Below, piece by piece: positions 7,533 to 15,389 of a DNA stretch of 26,101 bases. The notes under the pieces were generated by a model. The model was not told where the DNA came from, did not search any database, and was given only the letters and a program-made list of their open reading frames with translations. Numbering within the stretch: position 1 is the stretch's first letter; every line of letters starts with the position of its first letter. Position numbers and translations under genes: made by a program. The DNA comes from an uncultured Eubacteriales bacterium. Its GTDB lineage: Bacteria; Bacillota; Clostridia; Oscillospirales; Oscillospiraceae. Location of the stretch: contig USQL01000023.1 in assembly GCA_900556935.1 (NCBI GenBank), forward strand, positions 1 to 26,101, in the 5' to 3' direction.

Positions 7533-7955
7533 ATGAAAAAGCGCATCAGCATTGTACTGTGCCTGACAATGATTCTGGCAATGTGCTTCAGCATGGTTGC
7601 CTGCGGCAAGAAGGCTCCCACCGAGCCCACCACCGTTTCCATGGTTTCCGGCCAGACCTACGGCAGCGGAAACACCTCTTTTGCTTTCTCCGTAACCGAC
7701 CCCGACGGCAAGGAGACCGCCGTCACCGTCAAGACAGACAAGGACACCGTGGGCGCCGCTCTGCTGGACCTGGGTCTTGTTGAGGGCGAGGACAGCGAGT
7801 ACGGCCTGTACGTCACCACGGTCAACGGCACAACTTTGGACTACGAGAAGGACGGCAAGTACTGGGCCTTCTACATCAACGGCGAGTATGCCATGACCGG
7901 CGTGGATGCTACCCCCGTCGAAGACGGCGCTTCCTACTCCTTCGTAGCGGAATAA
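7533..7955 (+). CDS. DUF4430 (transcobalamin C-terminal-like) lipoprotein
   Basis: This 140-residue exported lipoprotein has a basic, hydrophobic N-terminus and a lipobox ending MVAC, with C24 as the lipidated cysteine. A short Thr/Pro-rich linker follows. The rest matches a single DUF4430 domain. The hallmark is the GKYWAFYINGEYAMTGVD stretch near residues 108-125, a pattern related to the C-terminal domain of transcobalamin and intrinsic factor, which covers the face of bound cobalamin. The gene has its own promoter and an AAGGAGATA site, and is divergent from the corrinoid ECF/cob operon. I infer that it captures corrinoid at the outer membrane face and delivers it to the S component. DUF4430 also occurs in unrelated adhesin-like proteins, so binding is unproven. 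Confidence 0.8.
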   Translation: MKKRISIVLCLTMILAMCFSMVACGKKAPTEPTTVSMVSGQTYGSGNTSFAFSVTDPDGKETAVTVKTDKDTVGAALLDLGLVEGEDSEYGLYVTTVNGTTLDYEKDGKYWAFYINGEYAMTGVDATPVEDGASYSFVAE

Positions 7956-7969
7956 TCTTTTCAAAGGCA

Positions 7970-8051
7970 AAAAGGACCTGTTTCAAATCTCCTTCTCGGG
8001 AGCGGCTGTAATCGCCACCCCCGAAAGGAATCGTTTGGAACAGGTCCTTTT
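7970..8051. terminator. Long inverted repeat between convergent genes, probable bidirectional terminator
   Basis: Bases 7970-7984 pair with 8037-8051 over 15 positions, with one wobble. The outer bases are A4/T4, so either strand ends in a short U-run. The 52-base interior can fold again through TCGGG/CCCGA and GGC/GCC pairs. The element separates the lipoprotein gene (plus) from the anti-sigma gene (minus). Confidence 0.7.
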
Positions 8052-8066
8052 CTTATCCGCCGTACA

Positions 8067-9095
8067 TCACTCTCCAATGAATTTGCGGAATTCAATCTCT
8101 CCAAGGGGGTCTTTGTTCCAGTCGTAGACGTGAATCACAAAAATATCGCTCAGTGTCCCCTGACACATATTGGCGGTAAAATAGTAATTTCCATCCTCCT
8201 CCCCAATAGCGCCATACTCTCCAAGGGTAAGGCCGTCAATCTCATATTTCATGATGTCGTAGTAGGCATCCTTATCCGTGACGGTTTCCCGCATCCGGAG
8301 ATTCAGCCCCAAGGGGGTTTTGGTCACGTGCAGGTCTCCTACGGTCATACCGGGGATTGCCGACGGATTGAGGGGATGGTAGACGCTCTCCCCTTCCGCG
8401 TCGGCGGGAGCTTCCGTCAGGGTAAAGGGCAGCTCCACCCGCTGTACGTCCTTGCTTCCCGCCTCCCGGGCTGTCACCAGGCAGATGGCATCCAGCGTGG
8501 GGGCAGACACCGTTTTGCTGCACTCAGACAGAATGACCATTTCGCTTTCGGAAAGGTTCTCCATGCGCATGGAACCGTTTCCCGTGGGTTCCCCTCCGAT
8601 TCGCGTCAGACTGGCTCCGGCAAACAGCAGCTTCTTTCCATGGGCAGCGGCATACTCTTCCAGGGTCTGATTTCCGGAAAGGCCAATCATGCCCACCCGG
8701 TCCCCGGGGCCGCAGTCCGTGGGAGCGACAATATACTGGTCTCCGCCGGATACGGTGACCGTCACCATGGCGGTTGCGTAGTCGCAGAGGGATTCCGTAA
8801 TTTTGCAGCTCCACCCTTCCGATGCCTTTTCCGCGGTTTCCGGCTGGATATAGGGAACAGCCTCCTCCGGGATGGAAACATAGGGTGTCTCAAAAAGCGT
8901 CCGGATGCCAAAGAGGTCCGCGGCGTAGGCCCCCAGGGCCAGAGCAAGCACCAGGCAGGCAGCCAGCAGCACCACGGCCACACGGCGCAGAGGTCGCGTT
9001 TTTTGAGGGGCTTTCTCCGGGACGGCGTATTCCCCCTCCTGGATGAACTTGGGGTCGATACCGGTGAGCGCTTCCATCAATCTTCGGCTTTTCAT
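8067..9095 (-). CDS. Membrane anti-sigma-factor-like protein
   Basis: This 342-residue protein has a cytoplasmic N-terminus of about 37 residues containing LMEALTGIDPKFIQEG, a motif seen in clostridial proteins paired with ECF sigma factors. One transmembrane segment (about residues 39-58) and a large outside region without cysteines follow. The domain type of the outside region is not recognised with certainty; it resembles DUF4179-like sensor parts. The start overlaps the sigma gene stop as ATGA, so it is co-translated with its presumed target. I infer that it holds the sigma factor inactive at the membrane until an envelope signal arrives. Confidence 0.75.
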   Translation of the reverse strand: MKSRRLMEALTGIDPKFIQEGEYAVPEKAPQKTRPLRRVAVVLLAACLVLALALGAYAADLFGIRTLFETPYVSIPEEAVPYIQPETAEKASEGWSCKITESLCDYATAMVTVTVSGGDQYIVAPTDCGPGDRVGMIGLSGNQTLEEYAAAHGKKLLFAGASLTRIGGEPTGNGSMRMENLSESEMVILSECSKTVSAPTLDAICLVTAREAGSKDVQRVELPFTLTEAPADAEGESVYHPLNPSAIPGMTVGDLHVTKTPLGLNLRMRETVTDKDAYYDIMKYEIDGLTLGEYGAIGEEDGNYYFTANMCQGTLSDIFVIHVYDWNKDPLGEIEFRKFIGE

Positions 9096-9646
9096 ATTTG
9101 AATTCCCTCCTTTTTGAGAAAAAGATACAGCTTCTTTCTGGTGCGGTGGAGTTGGGATTTGACTTTTCCTTCGGTCATATCATAGTGCTTGGCAATCTCC
9201 CCAATGGAATCGGCATACCAGTACCGGCGAACGAAAATCAGTCTGCTGTCCTGGGGCAGGGTCTCCAAAAAGGCATTCAGCGCCCCAATAATCTCCCTTC
9301 CCTCCGACACGGCATCCTGGGAAACATCCGGGATGCACTCCTGCAGCTCCTCCGAAATGGAAACGATGTCCGCCTTGCGTTTTTCCGCCTGATTCCAATT
9401 GAGCAGATTCAAGGAAAGATTCCGGCAGATGGCGGCGATGTAGGCGTAAAAGTACTGGGGCCGCGCCTTGGGAATGGAATTCCAGGTTTTCAGGTAGGTA
9501 TCGTTTACAACCTCCTCGGAATCCTCCGGATTACGAAGAATCCGGCCTGACAGTCCCCGGAGCTTCCGGCCATAGGCACCGTCCGTGGCGGCAATGGCAT
9601 CCTCATCCCGATTCCAGAATAAATCGACGATTTGTTTTTCTGTCAC
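9092..9646 (-). CDS. RNA polymerase sigma factor, ECF (extracytoplasmic function) type
   Basis: This 184-residue sigma-70 family protein has only regions 2 and 4. Region 2 (about 20-90) includes ILRNPEDSEEVVNDTYLKTWNSI and YFYAYIAAICRNLSLN. Region 4 (about 125-180) includes LPQDSRLIFVRRYW, IGEIAKHYDMTEGKVKSQLHR and the start of the final recognition-helix part. The start codon is GTG, 8 bases after an AAGGAG site. It is followed by, and overlaps, the anti-sigma gene. A promoter of the type such sigma factors read lies just upstream, which suggests autoregulation. Confidence 0.9.
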   Translation of the reverse strand: MTEKQIVDLFWNRDEDAIAATDGAYGRKLRGLSGRILRNPEDSEEVVNDTYLKTWNSIPKARPQYFYAYIAAICRNLSLNLLNWNQAEKRKADIVSISEELQECIPDVSQDAVSEGREIIGALNAFLETLPQDSRLIFVRRYWYADSIGEIAKHYDMTEGKVKSQLHRTRKKLYLFLKKEGIQI

Positions 9647-9683
9647 AATTACATCTCCTTTTGGTTTGGGCCCTTCACTATGG

Positions 9684-9712
9684 TAGACAGCTTTTGGATC
9701 AAAAAGGTTTCA
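9684..9712 (-). promoter_or_regulatory. Probable ECF-sigma autoregulated promoter
   Basis: On the minus strand TGAAACCTTTTT starts at 9712, and TGTCTA lies at 9684-9689, with 17 bases between TGAAAC and the second box. This is the TGAAAC/CGTC form read by Bacillus and clostridial ECF sigma factors, with the first base of the -10 box changed. No sigma-A promoter of similar quality is seen ahead of the sigma gene. Confidence 0.6.
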
Positions 9713-9790
9713 CGCATAGGCAATTTTTTTGCAAATTCTTTCCATCGAAACGTATATTCACGCAATTGTTCTACCAAGCGCTCTGCAACA

Positions 9791-9819
9791 TTGACAAAAA
9801 GGGGAAAATGATTTATAGT
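9791..9819 (+). promoter_or_regulatory. Sigma-A promoter for the phosphohexomutase gene
   Basis: TTGACA (9791-9796), a 17-bp spacer and TATAGT (9814-9819) are present. An 8-bp inverted repeat, TTTATAGT at 9812-9819 with ACTATAAA at 9846-9853, covers the -10 box and ends just before the ribosome binding site, so it could be an operator or a weak leader stem. Confidence 0.75.
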
Positions 9820-9869
9820 AAACCCAGCATAAATACAAAAAGTACACTATAAAAGGATTGGTGAACAAC

Positions 9870-11552
9870 ATGTATTTGGACGATTACAAGCGCTGGGCCA
9901 CGGCTGAGCTGGAAGACGGGAAGCTGACCCAGGAGCTGAAGCAAATCGAAGGAGACGACGAGCAGATTAAGGACCGTTTCGCGGTGGCCCTGAAATTCGG
10001 CACCGCCGGTCTCCGGGGCGTGCTGGGTGCCGGTACCAACCGGATGAATATCTACGTGGTCCGTCAGGCCACCCAGGGTCTTGCAAACTGGGTGAAAACC
10101 CAGGGCGGCACGCAGACCGTCGCCATCTCCTACGACAGCCGGATTAACTCCGACGTTTTTGCCAAAAATGCCGCCTGTGTGCTGGCCGCCAACGGAATCA
10201 AGGTCCGGATTTATGACGCTCTGATGCCCGTTCCCGCCCTGAGCTTTGCCACCCGGTACTATCACGCAAACGCCGGTATTATGATTACCGCCTCCCACAA
10301 CCCCGCCAGGTACAACGGCTACAAGGCCTACGGCCCCGACGGCTGCCAGATGACCGACGATGCCGCCGCCGTTGTTTACGCGGAGATTCAGGAGACCGAT
10401 GTACTGACGGGTGCCAAGCTTGTCTCCTTTGAGGAGGGGCTGTCCTCCAGGATGATTCAGTATGTAGGAGACGACTGCAAGGAAGCGCTGTACGATGCCA
10501 TCAAGGCCCGCTCCGTGCGTCCCGGTCTGTGCAAGACCGCGGGGCTGAAGCTTGTCTACTCCCCCCTGAACGGCTCCGGTCTGGTGCCCGTCACCCGGGT
10601 GCTCCACGACATCGGCATTGACGATATCACCATTGTCCCCGAGCAGAAGGACCCGGACGGCAACTTCCCCACCTGCCCCTACCCCAATCCGGAAATCTTT
10701 GAGGCCCTGCGGCTAGGGCTGGAGCTGGCGGAAAAGAACGGTGCGGACCTGATGCTGGCCACGGACCCCGACGCGGACCGGGTAGGCATCGCCATCCGCT
10801 GCCCCGACGGAAGCTACCAGCTGGTTTCCGGCAACGAGGTGGGCGTTCTGCTGCTGGACTACATCTGCCAGGGCCGTATTGAAAAAGGAACTATGCCCGC
10901 AAATCCCGTGACCGTCAAATCCATCGTCTCCACCCCTCTTGCAGACAAGGTTGCCGCAAGCTACGGCGTGGAAATGCGCAACGTTCTGACGGGCTTTAAG
11001 TGGATTGGCGACCAGATTGCCCGGCTGGAAGCAGCCGGAGAGGTAGAGCGGTTCATCTTCGGCTTTGAAGAGAGCTACGGCTATCTGGCGGGCTCCTACG
11101 TCCGGGATAAGGATGCCATCATCGGCTCCATGCTGATCTGCGAAATGGCCGCCTACTATCGCTCCATCGGCTCCTCCATCAAGGAGCGGCTGGAAGCCAT
11201 CTACGCCAAGTTTGGCCGGTATCTCAACAAGGTGGATTCCTTCGAGTTCCCGGGCCTGTCCGGCATGGAAAAGATGGCCGGGATTATGGACGGTCTGCGC
11301 AAGGCTCCCCCCAAGGAAATCGGCGGCTATGCCGTTACCAGGGTGACGGACTACAAGGATACGGAGAAGACCGGTCTTCCCAGCGCCAATGTGCTGATTT
11401 ATGATTTGGAAGGCGGCGCAACCGTGGTTGTCCGTCCCTCCGGCACAGAGCCCAAGATTAAAACCTATTTCACCACCCTGGGCAAGGACCTGACGGAAGC
11501 CCAGGCCCAGAAGGACAAGCTGGCGGAGGCCCTGAAACCGCTGCTGGCGTAA
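9870..11552 (+). CDS. pgcA: Phospho-sugar mutase (phosphoglucomutase/phosphomannomutase family)
   Basis: This is a 560-residue alpha-D-phosphohexomutase that interconverts hexose 1- and 6-phosphates, most likely glucose phosphates. All four active-site loops are visible: TASHNP with phosphoserine S142, the metal loop DPDADR at mid-protein, the sugar-specificity loop GFEESYG, and the phosphate-binding RPSGTEPKIK near the C-terminus. The length fits the PgcA-type group. The ATG at 9870 was chosen because the family begins MYLxxYKRW; TTG and GTG codons at 9858 and 9861 are in frame but sit within or next to the AAAAGGA site. The gene is monocistronic, with its own promoter and terminator. It supplies glucose 1-phosphate for polysaccharide or glycogen synthesis. 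Confidence 0.92.
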   Translation: MYLDDYKRWATAELEDGKLTQELKQIEGDDEQIKDRFAVALKFGTAGLRGVLGAGTNRMNIYVVRQATQGLANWVKTQGGTQTVAISYDSRINSDVFAKNAACVLAANGIKVRIYDALMPVPALSFATRYYHANAGIMITASHNPARYNGYKAYGPDGCQMTDDAAAVVYAEIQETDVLTGAKLVSFEEGLSSRMIQYVGDDCKEALYDAIKARSVRPGLCKTAGLKLVYSPLNGSGLVPVTRVLHDIGIDDITIVPEQKDPDGNFPTCPYPNPEIFEALRLGLELAEKNGADLMLATDPDADRVGIAIRCPDGSYQLVSGNEVGVLLLDYICQGRIEKGTMPANPVTVKSIVSTPLADKVAASYGVEMRNVLTGFKWIGDQIARLEAAGEVERFIFGFEESYGYLAGSYVRDKDAIIGSMLICEMAAYYRSIGSSIKERLEAIYAKFGRYLNKVDSFEFPGLSGMEKMAGIMDGLRKAPPKEIGGYAVTRVTDYKDTEKTGLPSANVLIYDLEGGATVVVRPSGTEPKIKTYFTTLGKDLTEAQAQKDKLAEALKPLLA

Positions 11553-11571
11553 CCAACCGCAAAAAACAGAA

Positions 11572-11597
11572 TAGGGGCGGCTTGGCAGCCGCCCCTA
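11572..11597. terminator. Bidirectional intrinsic terminator
   Basis: TAGGGGCGGCT (11572-11582) pairs perfectly with AGCCGCCCCTA (11587-11597) around a 4-base loop. On the minus strand it is followed by TTCTGTTTTTT, a good tail for the S41 protease operon. On the plus strand AAAGTTTTATCATTTT follows, a weaker tail for the mutase gene. Confidence 0.85.
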
Positions 11598-11610
11598 AAG
11601 TTTTATCATT

Positions 11611-12774
11611 TTACGGCCGGACAACCTTGTCCATGAGATAGCTGAGTGCTTCCTGGAGCTGGGGGTCGTTTTCCGGCTCCAGCAGGCCATTGTAGAGCGC
11701 CTGCTCCTGCTCGTCATTCAGCTTGACCTCCACGTCCGGAGTCAGGCCGATGCCCTCCAGGCTTTCGCCCTTGGAGGTATAGTACCGGCCAATGGACAGG
11801 CCCACAGCGGAGCCATCCGAAAACTGGAAGACGTTCTGATAGAAGCCCTTGCCGCTGGTTTTGGTTCCAAAGGTCTTGGCCGCGCCATACTCCCACAGGT
11901 CCGCGGCAAAGAGCTCGGCGGCAGAATAGGAGTTTTCGTTCATCAGCACCGCCATAGGCACCTTGACACAGCTTGCGTCGGAGGTTTCCGTCTCCTCGCT
12001 GCCGTCAGTGCCCACCATCCGCATCAGCGTTCCCTCCGGAAGCAGGTAATCCAGGACCTTGCACAGCTCCTCCGCATATCCGCCAGGGTTGTTGCGGACA
12101 TCAAACAGCAGCATATCCGCCCCCTGGTCCAGAACACTCTGAACGGCGGCGATGGTCTCCTCCGCGCACCGTTCATCAAAATTGGCGATGGTCACATAGC
12201 CCACATGCTCATTGAGAAGGGTCCCGGTTGCCACAGTGGTGCTCATCTGCTTCCGGGTCATATAGAGCGTAATGCCCTCCCCTTCCCGCAGGACGGTCAC
12301 ATTGACGGAGGTATTCTCCTTCCCTTTGATCAGGCCGGAGAGCTCCGACACGGTCAGGCCCTCCACGCTGTCGCCTTCCACCTGGACAATGATGTCCCCC
12401 GCCTGCATTCCCGCCTGGTCCGCGGGGCCGCCGGATTCCACCTTCGCTACCAGGAAGCCCGTTCCGTCCTCCAAGGCCGTGACGGTCACGCCGATGCCCA
12501 CATAGGCATTGTTGGAGTTTTCCTCAAAGGCGGGAAAATCCGCGGCGGGGATATAGTAGCTCCACCGATCCCCCAGGGCATCAATCATGGCGTATGCCGC
12601 GGCATCCTCCATTTCCGTCTGGTCGGGCGTTCCGGCAAACCGGTGTAAAATCAGCGATTCCAGTTCCCCCAGCTTCGAATACTCCGTCTGGGAAAATACA
12701 ACCGCCAGGGTCACGCCGCAGGCCAAAACCGCAACCAGAACATAGGACAGAACCAGCAAAATTTTCTTCTTCAT
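11611..12774 (-). CDS. S41 family carboxy-terminal processing protease (CtpA/CtpB-like)
   Basis: This 387-residue protease has an N-terminal membrane anchor or signal (residues 4-28), a PDZ domain (about 90-170, starting YVGIGVTV and including GGPADQAGMQAGDII), and the S41 catalytic domain. The catalytic Ser284 is in NSYSAAELFA, and Lys309 in TSGKGFYQ is 25 residues later, the spacing known from Prc-type enzymes; Gln313 follows. It cuts exported proteins at their C-termini. It is last in the ftsE-ftsX-M23-M23 operon, so it may trim or remove the wall endopeptidases. Two adjacent ATGs (12777 and 12774) share an AAGGAG site; the second has the better 7-base spacing. Confidence 0.92.
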   Translation of the reverse strand: MKKKILLVLSYVLVAVLACGVTLAVVFSQTEYSKLGELESLILHRFAGTPDQTEMEDAAAYAMIDALGDRWSYYIPAADFPAFEENSNNAYVGIGVTVTALEDGTGFLVAKVESGGPADQAGMQAGDIIVQVEGDSVEGLTVSELSGLIKGKENTSVNVTVLREGEGITLYMTRKQMSTTVATGTLLNEHVGYVTIANFDERCAEETIAAVQSVLDQGADMLLFDVRNNPGGYAEELCKVLDYLLPEGTLMRMVGTDGSEETETSDASCVKVPMAVLMNENSYSAAELFAADLWEYGAAKTFGTKTSGKGFYQNVFQFSDGSAVGLSIGRYYTSKGESLEGIGLTPDVEVKLNDEQEQALYNGLLEPENDPQLQEALSYLMDKVVRP

Positions 12775-12800
12775 CATTTGTCTCCTTACGATGGATAGTA

Positions 12801-12835
12801 TTCTTCCCACATTTCGGAAAGAAATGTGGGAAGAA
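12801..12835. repeat. Perfect 15-bp inverted repeat between the M23 and S41 genes
   Basis: Bases 12801-12815 and 12821-12835 are perfect reverse complements around a 5-base loop. No U-run follows on the minus strand, so it is not a classical terminator. It sits 5 bases after the upstream gene's stop and ends 12 bases before the AAGGAG of the protease gene. This suits an mRNA-stabilising or partial-attenuation stem in an operon. Confidence 0.75.
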
Positions 12836-12840
12836 GCGTA

Positions 12841-14139
12841 TTACAGAGAAACGTAGGCACAGGGATTTACATAAGCACCGTTGTAGGCAATGCCGAAGTG
12901 CAGGTGATAGCCGGTGGCAATGCCGGTTCTGCCCACATAGCCGATGAGCTGCCCGGCGGAAACCGCCTGGCCGGAGGAGACGACATAGTTATTCAGGTGC
13001 ATGTAGATGGAGCTGAAGCCGTCCCCGTGGTTGATGGTCACGTAGTAACCGGCGGAATTGGAATAGGTGGTGGTGGTCACCACACCGGCGCGGGTGGCAT
13101 ATACCGGGGTACCTGCCGGGGCCGCCAGGTCCACACCCTGGTGATAGGTAGAAGCGCCGGAGGTGGGAGAGGTCCGGAAGCCGAAGGGGCTGGACAGGTA
13201 CGTATAGCTGCAGGGGCGAAGCCAGGTGCCGCCGGAGCTGGGGGTGCTGGAGCCTGAATTGCCGTTGCTGTTGCCATTGCTGTCTGTGGCGGCAGCCGTA
13301 GTTGCAGGCGGGACGGTTGTATAGGTTGCCATATAGGCCAGCCACTCCTGGTGCTTGGCGTTATTATACTCCTTCTCCATCTCGGCAATCTGCTTGAGAA
13401 GGTTTTCATCCTCCGCTTCCAGGTCCGTCTTCATGCCCTCCAGCTCGACACCCTTGGCGATGAGCTCCGCAATGACCTCGTCGGCCTCGGCACGCTTGTC
13501 GTCCAGCTCTGCCTGGGTGGCATTCAACTCTTCCTTGGTGGTTTCCAGGTCCGCCTTTTCCGTCTCCAGCTCAGCCTGGGCCTGGGCAACCGCCTTAGTG
13601 GCCTCATCCAGCTCCTTCAGGCGGCGATTGTCCGAAGCGGCGATTTCCTCAATCATGCTCATGCGGTCCAAAAGGTCTGAAAAGCTGTTGGCCTTGAAAA
13701 GCACCTCCCAATAGCTCAGGGTGCCCTCCTCTTCCATGGTGCGGACCCGGACCTTATACTCCTCGTTGAGCGTATCATAGTGGTCCTGGGCGTTATCCAG
13801 CTCGTCCTGCTTGTCCGCAATCAGAACGCCGTAGGCGGAAATCTGCTCGTTGATGTTGTCCACCTGGGCATGCAGCAGGCCAATTTCCTGGTCAATGATG
13901 TTCTTCCGGGAAACAATGTCCGCAATATCATCCTTATTCGCCTGGTACTGCTTTTTCAAATCCTCAATCTGTGATTTGAGCTCCGACTTCTGGTCCCGCA
14001 GCTGGTTGATCTGCTTCCGAATCTCGCTGGAGGAGGCCGCATAGGCCCGGGTTGGAACCAGGCTCAAAATCAGGGTCAGGAGCATAATGCCCGCCATGAC
14101 ACCTGCCAGAATTGAAACCAGTCTTTTGCGATTTTTCAT
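12841..14139 (-). CDS. Coiled-coil M23 (LytM) murein endopeptidase, copy 2
   Basis: This 432-residue exported protein has a signal peptide to about residue 34 (ending AYAAS). A long coiled-coil region (about 35-290) is rich in Leu, Glu, Lys and Ala heptads, followed by a Thr/Ser/Gly/Asn-rich linker (about 295-325). The C-terminal M23 domain keeps the zinc ligands: His and Asp in YHQGVDLAAP, and HLH in GYHLHFG. It resembles EnvC/PcsB-type proteins, whose coiled coils bind FtsX and place peptidoglycan cleavage at the septum. The next upstream gene is a close paralogue. The ATG at 14139 follows an AAAGGAG site. Confidence 0.9.
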   Translation of the reverse strand: MKNRKRLVSILAGVMAGIMLLTLILSLVPTRAYAASSSEIRKQINQLRDQKSELKSQIEDLKKQYQANKDDIADIVSRKNIIDQEIGLLHAQVDNINEQISAYGVLIADKQDELDNAQDHYDTLNEEYKVRVRTMEEEGTLSYWEVLFKANSFSDLLDRMSMIEEIAASDNRRLKELDEATKAVAQAQAELETEKADLETTKEELNATQAELDDKRAEADEVIAELIAKGVELEGMKTDLEAEDENLLKQIAEMEKEYNNAKHQEWLAYMATYTTVPPATTAAATDSNGNSNGNSGSSTPSSGGTWLRPCSYTYLSSPFGFRTSPTSGASTYHQGVDLAAPAGTPVYATRAGVVTTTTYSNSAGYYVTINHGDGFSSIYMHLNNYVVSSGQAVSAGQLIGYVGRTGIATGYHLHFGIAYNGAYVNPCAYVSL

Positions 14140-14155
14140 AGAGTCTCCTTTGGAA

Positions 14156-15370
14156 TTATCCGATGTATGCCATTGGGTTGACATAGGTTCCGGCGTAGGA
14201 CACGCCAAAGTGCAGATGGGGCCCGGTGGAAACACCGGTACTTCCTACATAGCCAATCAGCTGGCCCGCGGTGACCGTCTGGCCCTTGGACACGACGTAA
14301 TTGGTCATATGCATATAGATGGAGCCGAAGCCATCGCCGTGGTTGATGCTGACGTAGTAGCCCGCGCCGCTCGCCTGATAGGAGGCGGTCGTAACCGTTC
14401 CGGCCCGGGTGGCATAGATGGGCGTGCCCTGGGGGCAGGCCATGTCGATGCCGTTGTGCATCAGCTGATATTTATAAACGGGATGGACCCGCATACCGAA
14501 GGCACTGGTAATGGTATAGCCGGAAACCGGCGTAATCCAGGTGGCGGAGGACGGCGGGTTCTGGCCCTGAAGCGCCAGCTTTGCCAGCTTTTCCTCGTAC
14601 TCGGCGTTTGAAAGCTCCTTCTGCTTCTGGGCAATCTCCTTCATGAGGGCATCCTGCTTGGCTTCGGAGTCATCAAGCAGCAGCAGGAATTCCTCCTGCT
14701 GGGCCGCCAGGCTGCGCAGAAGCTCATCCGACTCCGTGCGCTTTTCAGCAAGCAGGCTTTCGCTTTCCGTCAGCTGGGCCTGGGCCTCGTCCAGCTCCCG
14801 CAGCTCCTGCTGCATCTGAGCCTGGGTGGAGCTGACCTCCGTAGCCACCTGCTGAATCTCGTCCAGGCGGCGCTGGTCTGACGCGGCAATCTCTTCCATC
14901 AGGGTCATCCGGTCTAAGAAATCCGTAAAGCTGTTGGAGCGGAACAGCACCTGCCAATAGCTGACGGTCCCCGCTTCCTCCATGGCCCGAATCCGCAGCT
15001 TGTGCTTTTCGTTCAGCTCATCCAGGCGAGTCTGGGAATCCTCCAGCTCGTCTTGGGAATCCGCAATCAGCTGGCCATAGGCGATGACCTGCTGATTGAT
15101 ATTCAAAATCTGCTCATGCAGCAGGGCAATTTCCTGGTCTACGGCATTCTTCTGATTGACCAGGTCCTGAATCTGGTCGGTGGTGGCTTGGTAATTCTGG
15201 CGAATCGCATCGATTTCAGACTGAATCGCGGCGTTTTCATCCTTCAAAGAGCCAAGCTCCTCTTTAATCTTGGTGGTCTTCTCGGAGGCCCGCGCCGGCA
15301 GCGGAAGAAGCGTCAGCAGAAGCGCCCCGGAAAGGCACAGGCTCAGCAGCGACTTTGTGGAAAATTTCAT
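14156..15370 (-). CDS. Coiled-coil M23 (LytM) murein endopeptidase, copy 1
   Basis: This 404-residue exported protein has the same layout as its downstream neighbour: a signal peptide to about residue 29 (ending ARAS), a coiled coil (about 30-270), a very short linker, and an M23 domain with zinc ligands in MHNGIDMA and PHLHFG. The two catalytic domains are nearly collinear, sharing for example INHGDGF, SIYMH and GQLIGYVG, so a tandem duplication is likely. It lies directly after ftsX with a 19-base gap, and is expected to be activated through FtsEX. The site before the ATG at 15370 is weak (AGAGAT), so translation may depend on coupling with ftsX. Confidence 0.9.
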   Translation of the reverse strand: MKFSTKSLLSLCLSGALLLTLLPLPARASEKTTKIKEELGSLKDENAAIQSEIDAIRQNYQATTDQIQDLVNQKNAVDQEIALLHEQILNINQQVIAYGQLIADSQDELEDSQTRLDELNEKHKLRIRAMEEAGTVSYWQVLFRSNSFTDFLDRMTLMEEIAASDQRRLDEIQQVATEVSSTQAQMQQELRELDEAQAQLTESESLLAEKRTESDELLRSLAAQQEEFLLLLDDSEAKQDALMKEIAQKQKELSNAEYEEKLAKLALQGQNPPSSATWITPVSGYTITSAFGMRVHPVYKYQLMHNGIDMACPQGTPIYATRAGTVTTASYQASGAGYYVSINHGDGFGSIYMHMTNYVVSKGQTVTAGQLIGYVGSTGVSTGPHLHFGVSYAGTYVNPMAYIG

Positions 15371-15389
15371 ATCTCTGTGCAAGCTTGGG

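Noticed and set aside
8130..9101. Open frame of 323 codons on the plus strand
   Set aside because: It lies antisense over the anti-sigma gene, has no ribosome site, and its composition follows from the opposite strand's codon bias.
9813..10607. Open frame of 264 codons on the minus strand, rich in Gly and His
   Set aside because: It mirrors the phosphohexomutase coding sequence, which has all family motifs. The low-complexity product is typical of an antisense shadow.
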